Assembly (NCBI RefSeq): GCF_002204185.1
Contig: NZ_MXPU01000013.1
Span: 1 to 64,000, forward strand
Origin: Rhizobium esperanzae
GTDB taxonomy: Bacteria > Pseudomonadota > Alphaproteobacteria > Rhizobiales > Rhizobiaceae
Length of the DNA: 64,000 bases
Direction of reading: 5' to 3'
A program made the translations under genes and the position numbers. The notes below the pieces were generated by a model. The model did no database searches. It worked only from the letters and a program-made list of their open reading frames with translations, and was not told the origin of the DNA. Shown here piece after piece: positions 36,526-45,064 of the stretch. Position 1 is the stretch's first letter. Every line of letters begins with the position of its first letter.

Positions 36526-36783
36526 TTATTGCAGGGTGCGGTTGGCGGAAAATTCGCCGGCAAGCATACGGTCGCGCAGCGAATCGAGCAGAGCTTCGGC
36601 GCTGTTTTCCCCGTGCAATCGGATGGTTTCGCGCAGGGCATGCGCGATGGCGGCATCAGCTATGATCTCCGGCTCGATCCCGTCGGCCATGCCGTCGGCC
36701 CAAGCCTCGTTCTGGTACTCCAGAGCCGCCTGCATCTTTTCGTGGACGATCATGTCGTCGATGTCGTTGAGGCTTGCTTCCAT
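36526..36783 (-). CDS. small conserved hypothetical protein
   Basis: 85 residues, acidic, mostly helical by composition, with no Cys, signal or membrane segment. Start at ATG 36783 follows GAGGAAAAGACA on the minus strand; an ATG eight codons upstream lies before that ribosome site and is rejected. It ends 17 bp before the periplasmic protein gene on the same strand. Function unknown. Confidence 0.75.
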   Translation of the reverse strand: MEASLNDIDDMIVHEKMQAALEYQNEAWADGMADGIEPEIIADAAIAHALRETIRLHGENSAEALLDSLRDRMLAGEFSANRTLQ

Positions 36784-36886
36784 TGTCTTTTCCTCAGAAC
36801 TTCTCATGTCTTACTGCACCGTTAATAACACTAACAGCCTTTTCCCAAAACGACACGCCCGCATGCGAAAACAGGTTAATTAATCG

Positions 36887-37303
36887 TCAATTTCCAAAGC
36901 GCGAGGTAATTTCTGTGGCGAGTGTTGCACCTTCGTTACGGTAGCGCTCTTCTGCCACGATGGCCGCCGGGGTGCAATCCGTATAGACGGAAGCGAAGGC
37001 CCGGTAGCCGCGATTGAAGGCGGCGGTGAGCCTTTCCTTGCGTTGCGGCTCGTTGCCGGTCTCCGAATCGAGCAGCTGCTTCATGCCTTCCCGCCACTCA
37101 TCCCCGCCCGGCGCCTTGCAGAGCGTTCTCAGATAATGCACCGAACCCAGCACTTCGGCGAGTCGCGCCAGCTTGTCGTCATAGGGCACGGTCGCGACCG
37201 GCGGCGCAGTCTCCTCCTGCGCAGGCGCCGTATGCTTGCCCTGAGCCATGGCGGGGCCGGCAAGCACGAGCAGGGACAGGACAACGCGTCGAACGGGAAT
37301 CAT
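36887..37303 (-). CDS. TIGR02301-family periplasmic protein
   Basis: 138 residues. Signal peptide (MIPVRRVVLSLLVLAGPAMAQ), then the alphaproteobacterial TIGR02301 pattern: YDDKLARLAEVLGSVHYLRTLC, FNRGYRAFASVYTDCTPAA and the final TEITSRFGN. Two conserved Cys could form a disulphide. Function unknown. ATG 37303 was picked by the signal peptide; the longer frame runs antisense-like through the NUDIX gene. Confidence 0.85.
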   Translation of the reverse strand: MIPVRRVVLSLLVLAGPAMAQGKHTAPAQEETAPPVATVPYDDKLARLAEVLGSVHYLRTLCKAPGGDEWREGMKQLLDSETGNEPQRKERLTAAFNRGYRAFASVYTDCTPAAIVAEERYRNEGATLATEITSRFGN

Positions 37304-37361
37304 GCTGTCAGTTGATACGTTGAGCGTGACGGCAACAAGGCGCGCCTGAAAGTTTCCACTT

Positions 37362-37778
37362 CTATTCACCGCCCGCCAGTCGTTCCGCGCATTCGAGCAC
37401 GCTTTGCGGCACAGGCAGCCGCCGGATCTCCTCCACCGTATACCAGCCGAGCGCCGCCGCATCGTCGGCGGCTTCCGCCACCATTTCCCGGTCGGCGTCG
37501 ACACAAAAGACCGAGAGGAAGAAATGGCTCCTGATGCTGCCATCCGGCCCGTGCGTCTTGAGGTCATAGGTCGAAAACAGCCGCGGATTATGCGCCGCGA
37601 TGCCGGTTTCCTCGCGGAACTCCCGCAGCGCCGTCTGCTCCGGCGTTTCGCCCGGCTCGGCGCGCCCGCCGGGAAAGGCATACATGTCGGCGGAGGGCGG
37701 GTTGCGCCGCAACACCAGAAGGAATCGTCCGTCGCGTTCGAGAATGGCGGAGGAGGCGGCTTTGGCGGTGGAGGTCAT
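37362..37778 (-). CDS. NUDIX hydrolase
   Basis: 138 residues. The Nudix box is complete: G-G-R-A-E-P-G-E-T-P then REFREETGI, binding Mg for hydrolysis of a nucleoside diphosphate linked to X. It has an ADP-ribose-pyrophosphatase-like outline, but the substrate is not evident. ATG 37778 is preferred because the fold begins at KAASSAILERDGRFLLV. Divergent from the YnfA-like gene. Confidence 0.9.
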   Translation of the reverse strand: MTSTAKAASSAILERDGRFLLVLRRNPPSADMYAFPGGRAEPGETPEQTALREFREETGIAAHNPRLFSTYDLKTHGPDGSIRSHFFLSVFCVDADREMVAEAADDAAALGWYTVEEIRRLPVPQSVLECAERLAGGE

Positions 37779-37957
37779 GGCTGCTCTTGCTGTGACGGCT
37801 ATTCGATCCGACGGGCTGATGATTGCGGGCCGCAGCAGCGGGCCTGCCCGATTTTCGTGTGGGATAGCTCCCGAGACAAGTCCCAAAATCTGCGCAGCGG
37901 CTCCCGAGATAACGACATCTGTGCAACAAGGAGTCAAAATATTCGAAAGGGCTTTGC

Positions 37958-38278
37958 GTGACCTATCTCATTTACGCCTTTGCCGCCGTTTTCGAGATCG
38001 TCGGCTGCTTCGCCTTCTGGGTGTGGCTGAAGCTTGAAAAGCCCATCTGGTGGCTGGCGCCGGGCATGATCTCGCTCGCGCTTTTCGCCTGGCTTCTGAC
38101 GCTGGTGCCGAGCGATGCCGCTGGTCGAACCTTCGCAGCCTATGGCGGCATCTACATTCTTGCCTCGCTCTTCTGGCTGTGGCTGATCGAAGGCCGTGTG
38201 CCCGATCGTTATGATATCGGCGGTGGGCTGATCTGCCTTGCCGGCGCGAGCGTCATTCTCTTTGCGCCGCGAGCCTGA
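37958..38278 (+). CDS. UPF0060 (YnfA-like) small membrane protein
   Basis: 106 residues, four predicted membrane helices (about 3-22, 30-50, 60-80, 86-104), resembling small multidrug-resistance transporters. Family signature [23 protein letters not shown] start at 37958. Transport function not shown. Confidence 0.92.
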   Translation: MTYLIYAFAAVFEIVGCFAFWVWLKLEKPIWWLAPGMISLALFAWLLTLVPSDAAGRTFAAYGGIYILASLFWLWLIEGRVPDRYDIGGGLICLAGASVILFAPRA

Positions 38279-38343
38279 AACACGTCATGCACAAGCATGC
38301 AGTGCGCCTTGACCCGACTCGGGCCGGGTGCAAAGACGGGCCG

Positions 38344-39108
38344 ATGTGTGGACGTTTCGCCCTGACAAGTTCCAGCGCCGACCTGCGCAACTTCTTCTCC
38401 GGTCTCGATCTCGACGATTTCCCGGCGCGCTACAACATCGCCCCGACGCAGCCGATCCTCGTCGTCATCGCGGGCGAGGGCAGGGAGCGGGGCAGCAACC
38501 TGCCCGACCGGCGCGCCGTGCTCGTGCGCTGGGGCTTCACGCCGGGCTGGGTCAAGGACCCGAAGGATTTCCCGCTGCTGATCAATGCACGCGCCGAGAC
38601 GGCGATCGGCAAGGCTTCGTTTCGGGCGGCGATGCGTCATCGCCGTGTGCTTATTCCGGCCTCAGGTTTTTACGAATGGCATCGCCCGTCAAAGGAGAGT
38701 GGCGGCAAGCCGCAGGCGTATTGGATCAGGCCGCGCCAGGGCGGGGTCGTCGCCTTCGCCGGACTGATCGAGACATGGTCCTCGGCCGACGGTTCGGAGG
38801 TCGATACCGGTGCGATCCTGACGACGTCAGCCAATGAGGGCATCTCCGCGATCCACGATCGCATGCCTGTCGTCATAAAGCCGGCGGACTTCTCGCGTTG
38901 GCTCGATTGCAAGACGCAGGAACCGCGCGAGGTGGTCGACCTGATGCAGCCTGCTCAGGGTGATTTCTTCGAGGGCATACCGATTTCCGACAAGGTCAAC
39001 AAGGTTGCCAATATGGGACCGGACCTGCAGGAGCCGGTCGTCATCGAAAGACCGCTCGAGGCGCCTGCGAAACAAAAGCCGGATCACGGCCAGCTCAGCT
39101 TTTTCTAA
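38344..39108 (+). CDS. SRAP-domain (YedK/HMCES-like) abasic-site protein
   Basis: 254 residues. The family forms a thiazolidine crosslink to abasic sites in single-stranded DNA through its N-terminal Cys2. Seen: MCGRFALT at the exact start, NIAPTQP, NARAET with the catalytic Glu, SGFYEWHR and His in AIHDRMPV. Cys2 must be exposed, so the ATG at 38344 is the only consistent start; the in-frame ATG at 38287 is rejected. Confidence 0.95.
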   Translation: MCGRFALTSSSADLRNFFSGLDLDDFPARYNIAPTQPILVVIAGEGRERGSNLPDRRAVLVRWGFTPGWVKDPKDFPLLINARAETAIGKASFRAAMRHRRVLIPASGFYEWHRPSKESGGKPQAYWIRPRQGGVVAFAGLIETWSSADGSEVDTGAILTTSANEGISAIHDRMPVVIKPADFSRWLDCKTQEPREVVDLMQPAQGDFFEGIPISDKVNKVANMGPDLQEPVVIERPLEAPAKQKPDHGQLSFF

Positions 39109-39246
39109 AAACGGGATCGGCCGCTTCCGGCACGGCCGCCTGTTCGGCTCAGCTGCGATGCTGAAGGCATGTCACGAGAGCCATGCCGCAGTCTTAGGAT
39201 GGCGGCATGCCGGAAACCGGATGGCTACTGTTCGAAGCTCGGCGCT

Positions 39247-39393
39247 TCAAGCGGATTTCTTGACACTGTCCGGCTTGTTCTTTGTCATCAGCGATGCCGC
39301 GGCAACGGCCTTCAAGCCGACCGGGCGATAGTTCGCGGCGAGGTCTGGCTTGGCCGCCTGTTGTTCGCCGGTACTGCTCTTCTTCGAAGTCAC
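39247..39393 (-). CDS. 48-residue basic microprotein, uncharacterised
   Basis: A short frame with GTG start at 39393 preceded by AAGGAGAG at good spacing. Lys/Ala/Ser-rich, with a conserved-looking centre DLAANYRPVGLKAVAAA and a basic tail. No family is recognised with certainty. It fills most of an otherwise empty intergenic gap, and its ribosome site and codon use support it. Confidence 0.6.
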   Translation of the reverse strand: MTSKKSSTGEQQAAKPDLAANYRPVGLKAVAAASLMTKNKPDSVKKSA

Positions 39394-39559
39394 GATACTC
39401 TCCTTGCGTGTTGCTTCCCTGGGTATTTTGTATTTTGCTTTTCGTCGGAAATAGCGACAAAACGGCGGCGTCGCTTATCAGGATTTGTGAACGCCCACCA
39501 TAATTCGCGAGGCTTAACTGAAGCCTACGTTGGTTAATACTTACTGAAGGGAGCGGTTC
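39394..39559. other. intergenic spacer upstream of the microprotein
   Basis: About 165 AT-rich bases with no gene recognised; likely the promoter region of the short minus-strand gene (TTTTGTATTTTGC run). Confidence 0.3.
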
Positions 39560-39597
39560 CAAAAAAAACGCAAAGCGGTTTTCCCCGGGAAAACGCG
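39560..39597 (-). terminator. probable terminator of psd-pssA
   Basis: On the minus strand, a stem GCGTTTTCCC / GGGAAAACCGC is followed by TTTGCG and eight T residues (39561-39568 are A on the plus strand). Lies 77 bp beyond the pssA stop. Confidence 0.6.
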
Positions 39598-39673
39598 TGG
39601 GCATGTATCCGGGAGGTGACAACAGGGAGAGAAGCAATTCCGTGGCCCGGGAGAATCCGGGAGCGCGCGGAGG

Positions 39674-40519
39674 TCAGATGTGCCGGCCAATATCGTCGTC
39701 GCCGACGCCGGGTTCCTCGATCGTCAGCGTACCATATTTGCGCCGCCATCTGCGTGCGCCGAAGGGAAGGGAGACGAGATAGGCGGCAACGGTAAAGACC
39801 ATCACCTCCCAGGTGTAGCTCATCAGCAGCGCCACATAGAGCACGACGCCGAGCATCATCGGCAGCACCAGATCGCGCCGCAAGCGGTTGCCTTCCGATT
39901 TGCCCGACCAGACCGGCAGCCGGCTGATCAGCAGGAAGGCGATGGCGACCGTATAGACCGAAGAGAGATAGGCGAAGGTGCGGTCCGTCGCCAGACCGAG
40001 GAAGCCGAGATAGACCGGCAGCAGCACCAGCATGGCGCCGGCCGGCGCTGGCACTCCGACGAAATATTCCGATTGCCAGCTCGCCTTGTTTTCGCGCTCG
40101 GCCATGACGTTGAAGCGGGCAAGGCGAAGCCCGGCGGCGATCGCATAGATCAAGGCGGCGATCCAGCCCAGCGAACGAGCCTGATCGAGGGCAAAAACGT
40201 AAACGACGAGCGCGGGCGCGACGCCGAAATTGACGATATCGGCAAGCGAATCCATCTGCGCGCCGAACTTCGAAGTCGCCTTCATCAGCCGCGCTACGCG
40301 CCCGTCGATGCCGTCGAGGAAGGCGGCGAGCAGCACCATCGCGACAGCGAGCTCGTAACGGTTCTCGAAAGCGAGCCGGATGCCGGTCAGCCCGGCGCAG
40401 ATCGCCAGAATGGTGATGAGGTTCGGAAAGACGAGGCGGAACGGAATCTCGCGCAGGCGTGGGCCGCGGGCGGAATCATCCGGCCCGTTTGGTTCGAAAG
40501 GCGGAAAGGGTGTTTCCAT
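39674..40519 (-). CDS. pssA: CDP-diacylglycerol-serine O-phosphatidyltransferase
   Basis: 281 residues from ATG 40519. Makes phosphatidylserine from CDP-diacylglycerol and serine in the inner membrane. The CDP-alcohol phosphotransferase motif DGIDGRVARLM...G..MDSLAD (D-G-x2-A-R-x8-G-x3-D-x3-D) is intact, with six to eight membrane helices. A TTG at 40531 in the same frame, with AGGA just upstream, is an alternative start. Follows psd with a 56-bp gap. Confidence 0.95.
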   Translation of the reverse strand: METPFPPFEPNGPDDSARGPRLREIPFRLVFPNLITILAICAGLTGIRLAFENRYELAVAMVLLAAFLDGIDGRVARLMKATSKFGAQMDSLADIVNFGVAPALVVYVFALDQARSLGWIAALIYAIAAGLRLARFNVMAERENKASWQSEYFVGVPAPAGAMLVLLPVYLGFLGLATDRTFAYLSSVYTVAIAFLLISRLPVWSGKSEGNRLRRDLVLPMMLGVVLYVALLMSYTWEVMVFTVAAYLVSLPFGARRWRRKYGTLTIEEPGVGDDDIGRHI

Positions 40520-40575
40520 GTCGCGTTCCAATCGTTCCTAGAGCAATTCCGGCAAGGGCTCGGAGGTTCCGCGCC

Positions 40576-41274
40576 TTAGCTGCGGCGGCTGATGACCGAA
40601 CCCTTGGCCGAGGCGAATTCGGCAATGACCGTTTCCCCCGCAATCGCCGTCTGGCCGAGCGAGACGCGGGGCGCCGCACCGGCGGGCAGGAACACGTCGA
40701 GCCGCGAGCCGAAGCGGATCAGCCCGAAGCGTTCGCCGGCGTCCAGCGGCTCGTTGGTGTTTGCCCAGCACAGGATACGCCGCGCCACGAGGCCGGCAAT
40801 CTGTACGACGCCGATCTGGCCGTGCCGCGTTTCGATCACCAGTCCGTTGCGCTCGTTGTCCTCGCTTGCCTTGTCGAGTTCGGCGTTGACGAAGCTACCG
40901 GAGCGGTAGTTGATGCTGACGATGCGCCCGCGCATCGGCGCCCGGTTCACATGGCAGTTGAAGACGTTCATGAAGACGGAGATGCGCAGCATCGGCTCGG
41001 AGCCGAGGTCGAGCTCTGCCGGCGGGGTCACCATCTGGATCGCCGAGACCTTGCCGTCGGCGGGAGAGATCACGAGATCGTCGTCCTGCGGGGTCACCCG
41101 CTCGGGATCACGGAAGAAATAGGCGCACCAGAGCGTGAAGATCATGCCGATCCAGAAGAGCGGCTTGAAGATCCAGCCCAGCACCAGCGATGCGACGAAG
41201 AAGGCGGCGACGAAGGGATAACCCTCCTTGTGCACGGGCACGATCGTGTTGCGAACCGTGTTGAACAGGCTCAT
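40576..41274 (-). CDS. psd: phosphatidylserine decarboxylase proenzyme (short form)
   Basis: 232 residues. Makes phosphatidylethanolamine from phosphatidylserine. Self-cleaves to form a pyruvoyl group at the Gly-Ser of RFGSRLDV. Two membrane segments near the N-terminus (about 18-50). Other family marks: SPADGKV and [12 protein letters not shown] 41274 matches the family length. In an operon with pssA, giving the two-step PE pathway. Confidence 0.95.
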   Translation of the reverse strand: MSLFNTVRNTIVPVHKEGYPFVAAFFVASLVLGWIFKPLFWIGMIFTLWCAYFFRDPERVTPQDDDLVISPADGKVSAIQMVTPPAELDLGSEPMLRISVFMNVFNCHVNRAPMRGRIVSINYRSGSFVNAELDKASEDNERNGLVIETRHGQIGVVQIAGLVARRILCWANTNEPLDAGERFGLIRFGSRLDVFLPAGAAPRVSLGQTAIAGETVIAEFASAKGSVISRRS

Positions 41275-41535
41275 GGCTGCCGGTCTCCTTGCTTTTCGGT
41301 TTTTGCTGGTTAGCGAAAAACCAGCTCCTGAGCAATGCTGCGACCCTGGCCCTGGTTCCGCTGTCGTGGTTCTGAACAACAAAAGCCGGTAACGCTACCC
41401 AGCCGCTAGCGTAAATGTGGAATCGCTAAGGTTTTATGATCCCACTTTGTAGCTTTTGATCGCCTTCGGCCCGATGCGGACATCGTCTAGATTTCCGCAG
41501 CAACAGAAAGCTGCCTCGAAATAGCTTGCGAATCG

Positions 41536-41553
41536 CATAAGTACGTGCTTATG
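41536..41553. promoter_or_regulatory. probable ArsR-type operator
   Basis: Near-perfect 18-bp palindrome CATAAGTACGTGCTTATG with one mismatch, ending 7 bp before the regulator ATG at 41561. Position and shape suit autorepression by the ArsR-type protein. Confidence 0.6.
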
Positions 41554-41560
41554 TGTTCGC

Positions 41561-41875
41561 ATGATCGAGAATGACTTTTTCCGAGCTTTGGCAGACCCGA
41601 CCCGCCGTGCGATCTTTGAGAAGCTGGCGTCAGGGAGGATGAACGCTAGTGCCTTGCGCGAGGGCATGGAGATTAGCCAGCCGGCGATGTCGCAACACCT
41701 CGCAGTTCTGCGCAGTGCAAAGCTCGTGAGGGAAGAACGACAGGGGCGTTTCGTGAATTATGAAGTCGACCCCGATGGGTTGGCTCTCATCGCCCAGTGG
41801 CTCGCAAAATACCGGGCCTACTGGCCGGAGCGGATCGCAGCACTCAAAGTCTTGCTGAAGGACATGGATCAATGA
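41561..41875 (+). CDS. ArsR-family winged-helix regulator
   Basis: 104 residues. Winged helix typical of the SdpR-like branch: FFRALADPTRRAIFEKL, then ISQPAMSQHLAVLRSAKLV (recognition helix) and the wing (ERQGRFVNYEV). No metal-binding Cys motif is seen, so it probably is not a metal sensor. ATGA overlap with the SRPBCC gene indicates a two-gene operon, a very common pairing. No Shine-Dalgarno sequence precedes the ATG. Confidence 0.92.
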   Translation: MIENDFFRALADPTRRAIFEKLASGRMNASALREGMEISQPAMSQHLAVLRSAKLVREERQGRFVNYEVDPDGLALIAQWLAKYRAYWPERIAALKVLLKDMDQ

Positions 41876-42231
41876 ACGAAGGGAAGACCAAGGAGCAGGA
41901 TAGCGGCGTCGAGTTGGAGTTTGACTTAGGCGATCCGCCGCAAAAGGTCTGGCGTGCCGTCACCATTCCCGAACTTCGGGAAAGGTGGTTGCCGAAGGAA
42001 GCATTGGCTGATCCCGATGCGATCACCGTCACCCCCGGCCAGGAAGTTCGCTACAAGCTGCGTGACGATAACCCGCCTTTCCTTGAAAGCACCGTGACGT
42101 TCACGATCACCCCGAATGCCACTGGCGGCACCTGCCTTCGGATCGTCCACGAACTGACGGACGCAAGATTCGATGGAATGGCAAGAGCGCCGGCGAACAG
42201 CAACAGCCCGCCCCTCATGCTCGCCGCCTAA
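41872..42231 (+). CDS. SRPBCC (AHSA1-like) domain protein
   Basis: 119 residues, a hydrophobic-cavity START-like fold: EFDLGDPPQKVWRAVTIPELRERWLP and a following beta sheet to FTITPNATGGTCLRIVHEL. Shorter than the usual 140-160 residues, because the C-terminal helix is replaced by a polar tail with SPPLMLAA. Ligand unknown. The start overlaps the ArsR stop. Confidence 0.88.
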   Translation: MNEGKTKEQDSGVELEFDLGDPPQKVWRAVTIPELRERWLPKEALADPDAITVTPGQEVRYKLRDDNPPFLESTVTFTITPNATGGTCLRIVHELTDARFDGMARAPANSNSPPLMLAA

Positions 42232-42276
42232 CACGGCGAGCCTTCCCCTTAAATTCTGAAAGTCTGGAGGTCGCCG

Positions 42277-42888
42277 ATGCGCGAAGCGATGCAACTCGTC
42301 CCTATGGTGGTCGAACAGTCCAGCCGGGGGGAGCGATCCTTCGATATCTATTCCCGGCTTCTGCGCGAGCGGATTATCTTTCTCAATGGCGAGGTGAACG
42401 ATACCGTTTCGGCCCTCGTCTGTGCGCAACTGCTGTTTCTGGAAGCGGAAAACCCAAAAAAGCCCATCAACCTCTATATCAATTCGCCGGGCGGCGCCGT
42501 GACCAGCGGCCTGGCCATGTACGACACCATGCGCTTCATCCGTGCGCCGGTCCATACACTTTGCATGGGGACGGCCCGTTCAATGGGGTCGTTCCTGCTG
42601 ATGGCAGGCGAACCCGGCGAAAGAGCCGCATTGCCCAATGCCAGTATCCTCATTCATCAGCCCTCCGGCGGCTTTCAAGGGCAGGCTTCCGACATGCTGA
42701 TTCATGCCGAGGAAATTCTAAAGACCAAGCAACGCATGACGCGGCTCTACGCGGAGCATTGCGGACGTTCCTACGAAGACTTTGAGCGCGGGATGGATCG
42801 CGACCGCTTCATGACGGCGGAGGAAGCGCTTGAATGGGGTCTTATAGACCGTATTCTGAAGGTTCGGGAAGACACGAGCAGCCTATAA
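42277..42888 (+). CDS. clpP: ATP-dependent Clp protease proteolytic subunit (paralogue)
   Basis: 203 residues. Serine protease of the Clp complex. Catalytic triad intact: Ser in [11 protein letters not shown], His in ILIHQPSGG, Asp in [12 protein letters not shown]. No clpX or clpA is adjacent, unlike the usual clpP-clpX locus, and its GTARSMG differs from the usual GQAASMG, suggesting one of the extra ClpP copies found in rhizobia. It would need an ATPase partner encoded elsewhere. Confidence 0.93.
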   Translation: MREAMQLVPMVVEQSSRGERSFDIYSRLLRERIIFLNGEVNDTVSALVCAQLLFLEAENPKKPINLYINSPGGAVTSGLAMYDTMRFIRAPVHTLCMGTARSMGSFLLMAGEPGERAALPNASILIHQPSGGFQGQASDMLIHAEEILKTKQRMTRLYAEHCGRSYEDFERGMDRDRFMTAEEALEWGLIDRILKVREDTSSL

Positions 42889-42976
42889 GCCTTGCCGCAA
42901 AAAACCCGATTGCTGAAGATCGTTCCAACGATTCCACATTTGCGTTCGTGGCGAGGTAACGCTACCGCCTGCCGCT

Positions 42977-44854
42977 TCAGCTTGCCGGGGCAAGCCGCGT
43001 GATCACGCCCATCTCGTCGCTGTCGCGCACCTGCTTCAGATGCTCCTCCGCCTGCGTCGCCTCGCGCTGGCGGTTCCACATCGAGGCATAGAGGCCGTTC
43101 CTTTCGAGGAGGGCGGCATGGGTGCCGCGCTCGGCGATCTCGCCGCTTTTGAGCACGATGATCTCGTCGGCGCCGATGACGGTCGAAAGCCGGTGGGCGA
43201 TGACCAAGGTCGTCCTATTCTTTGAAACCACGTCGAGAGCGGTCTGGATCTCCCGTTCCGTCGTCGTGTCGAGAGCCGACGTCGCCTCGTCGAGGATCAG
43301 GATCGGCGGCGCCTTGAGGATGGTGCGGGCGATCGCCACACGCTGTTTCTCGCCGCCGGAAAGCTTGAGCCCGCGCTCGCCGACCTTGGTCTCGAAGCCT
43401 TCGGGGAGCGCCTCGATGAAATGGGCGATCTGCGCCACCTCGGCCGCTGCAAACACCTCGCCGTCGCTGGCCGACGTGCGGCCGTAGCGGATATTGTAGG
43501 CGACCGTGTCATTGAACAGCACGGTATCCTGCGGCACCATGCCGATCACAGAGCGCAGGCTCTTCTGCGTCACGGTGCGGATGTCCTGGCCGTCGACCGT
43601 GATGGTGCCGCTCTGGATATCGTAGAAACGGTAGAGCAGCCGCGACAGCGTCGATTTGCCGGCGCCCGACGGCCCGACCACCGCGACCGTCTTGCCGGCC
43701 GGCACCTCGAAGGAAATGCCCTTCAGGATAGGACGGGCCGGATCGTAAGCGAAGTGCACATCCTTGAAAGAGATCGCGCCCTGGCGGATCCGAAGCTCGG
43801 CAGCGTCGGGGGCGTCCTTGACCTCGGCCTTCACCTCAAGCAGGTCGAACATCTGCTCGATATCGGTCAGACCCTGGCGGATTTCGCGGTAGACGAAACC
43901 GATGAAATTGAGCGGCACGGAAAGCTGCAGCAGCATCGAATTGACGAAGACGAAATCGCCGACCGTCTGCTCGCCGCGCTGCACCGCCAGCGCCGACAGC
44001 ACCAGCATGATCGTCGTGCCGATACCGAAAATGACGCCCTGGCCGAAGTTCAGCCAGCCGAGCGACGTCCAGACGTCGGTCGCCGCTTTCTCGTAGCGCT
44101 CCATCGATTTGTCGAAGCGTTTGGCCTCCATCTCCTCGTTGCCGAAATATTTGACGGTTTCGAAATTGAGAAGAGAGTCGATCGCCTTGGTATTGGCGTC
44201 GGTGTCGCTGTCGTTCATCGACCGGCGAATCGCGATGCGCCAGTCGGATGCGCGGATCGTGAACCAGATATAGGCCCAGACGGTGAAGGCGGTGACGGCA
44301 AGATAGGAAAAGCCGTAGCCCCACCAGAAGATCACCGCCGTCAGCAGGAATTCGATGACGGTCGGAACGGAATTGAGGATCGTGAAGCGCACGATCGTTT
44401 CGATGCCCTTGGTGCCGCGCTCGATGATGCGCGACAGCCCGCCGGTCTTTCGCTCCAGATGGAAACGCAGCGAAAGCTCGTGCATATGCACGAAGGTCTT
44501 GTAGGCGAGCTGGCGCACGGCATGTTGCCCGACGCTGGCAAAGAGCGCGTCGCGCAGCTGGTTGAGACCGAGCTGGATCAGCCGGGTGACGTTATAGGCG
44601 ATGACAAGGGCGATGGCTCCGGCAAGGAGCGGCGGTACCGTGCCGGCGAGGTCCATTCTGCCGTTCAGCGCATCGGTGGACCACTTGAAGAAATAGGGGA
44701 CCAGCAGCAGCACGAACTTGGAGATCAGCAGATAGACCGACGCCCAGACGACACGCATCTTGAGGTCGGTTCGCCCGGCCGGCCACATATAGGGCCAGAG
44801 GTTGAAAAGCGTCCGCAGCAGGTGTGATTCCGAGACTGTCTTGCCGTTTGCCAT
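42977..44854 (-). CDS. Atm1/HMT1-type ABC transporter (half-size exporter)
   Basis: 625 residues. Six-helix membrane domain (about 30-330) fused to an ATPase domain with Walker A GPSGAGKST, signature LSGGEKQRVAIART, Walker B ILILDEATSALD and VIAHR. Sequence features (SRIIERGTKGIE, FKWSTDALNG) match the Atm1 class, exporters of glutathione-linked sulphur/iron or metal conjugates. ATG 44854 follows GGAGATACGG; the longer frame to 44947 lacks such support. Confidence 0.9.
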   Translation of the reverse strand: MANGKTVSESHLLRTLFNLWPYMWPAGRTDLKMRVVWASVYLLISKFVLLLVPYFFKWSTDALNGRMDLAGTVPPLLAGAIALVIAYNVTRLIQLGLNQLRDALFASVGQHAVRQLAYKTFVHMHELSLRFHLERKTGGLSRIIERGTKGIETIVRFTILNSVPTVIEFLLTAVIFWWGYGFSYLAVTAFTVWAYIWFTIRASDWRIAIRRSMNDSDTDANTKAIDSLLNFETVKYFGNEEMEAKRFDKSMERYEKAATDVWTSLGWLNFGQGVIFGIGTTIMLVLSALAVQRGEQTVGDFVFVNSMLLQLSVPLNFIGFVYREIRQGLTDIEQMFDLLEVKAEVKDAPDAAELRIRQGAISFKDVHFAYDPARPILKGISFEVPAGKTVAVVGPSGAGKSTLSRLLYRFYDIQSGTITVDGQDIRTVTQKSLRSVIGMVPQDTVLFNDTVAYNIRYGRTSASDGEVFAAAEVAQIAHFIEALPEGFETKVGERGLKLSGGEKQRVAIARTILKAPPILILDEATSALDTTTEREIQTALDVVSKNRTTLVIAHRLSTVIGADEIIVLKSGEIAERGTHAALLERNGLYASMWNRQREATQAEEHLKQVRDSDEMGVITRLAPAS

Positions 44855-45064
44855 GCCGTATCTCCAGTCCGGATGATTTGCTTCGATGTCCGGCAAGGCG
44901 TGGGGCAGGGGCGCATCTGGCGCGCTTACCTGAATCCCGAACGCCACCGGCAGATAGGGCGTCGGGCCGAGGAATGCAACACGTGCAGTAGCCGGGAAAA
45001 GTGAGGCCAGGCGTTTCTCCCGCCTGGCTTCATCATGTCGCGTTGCGCTTAAGCTGCCGCCTTT

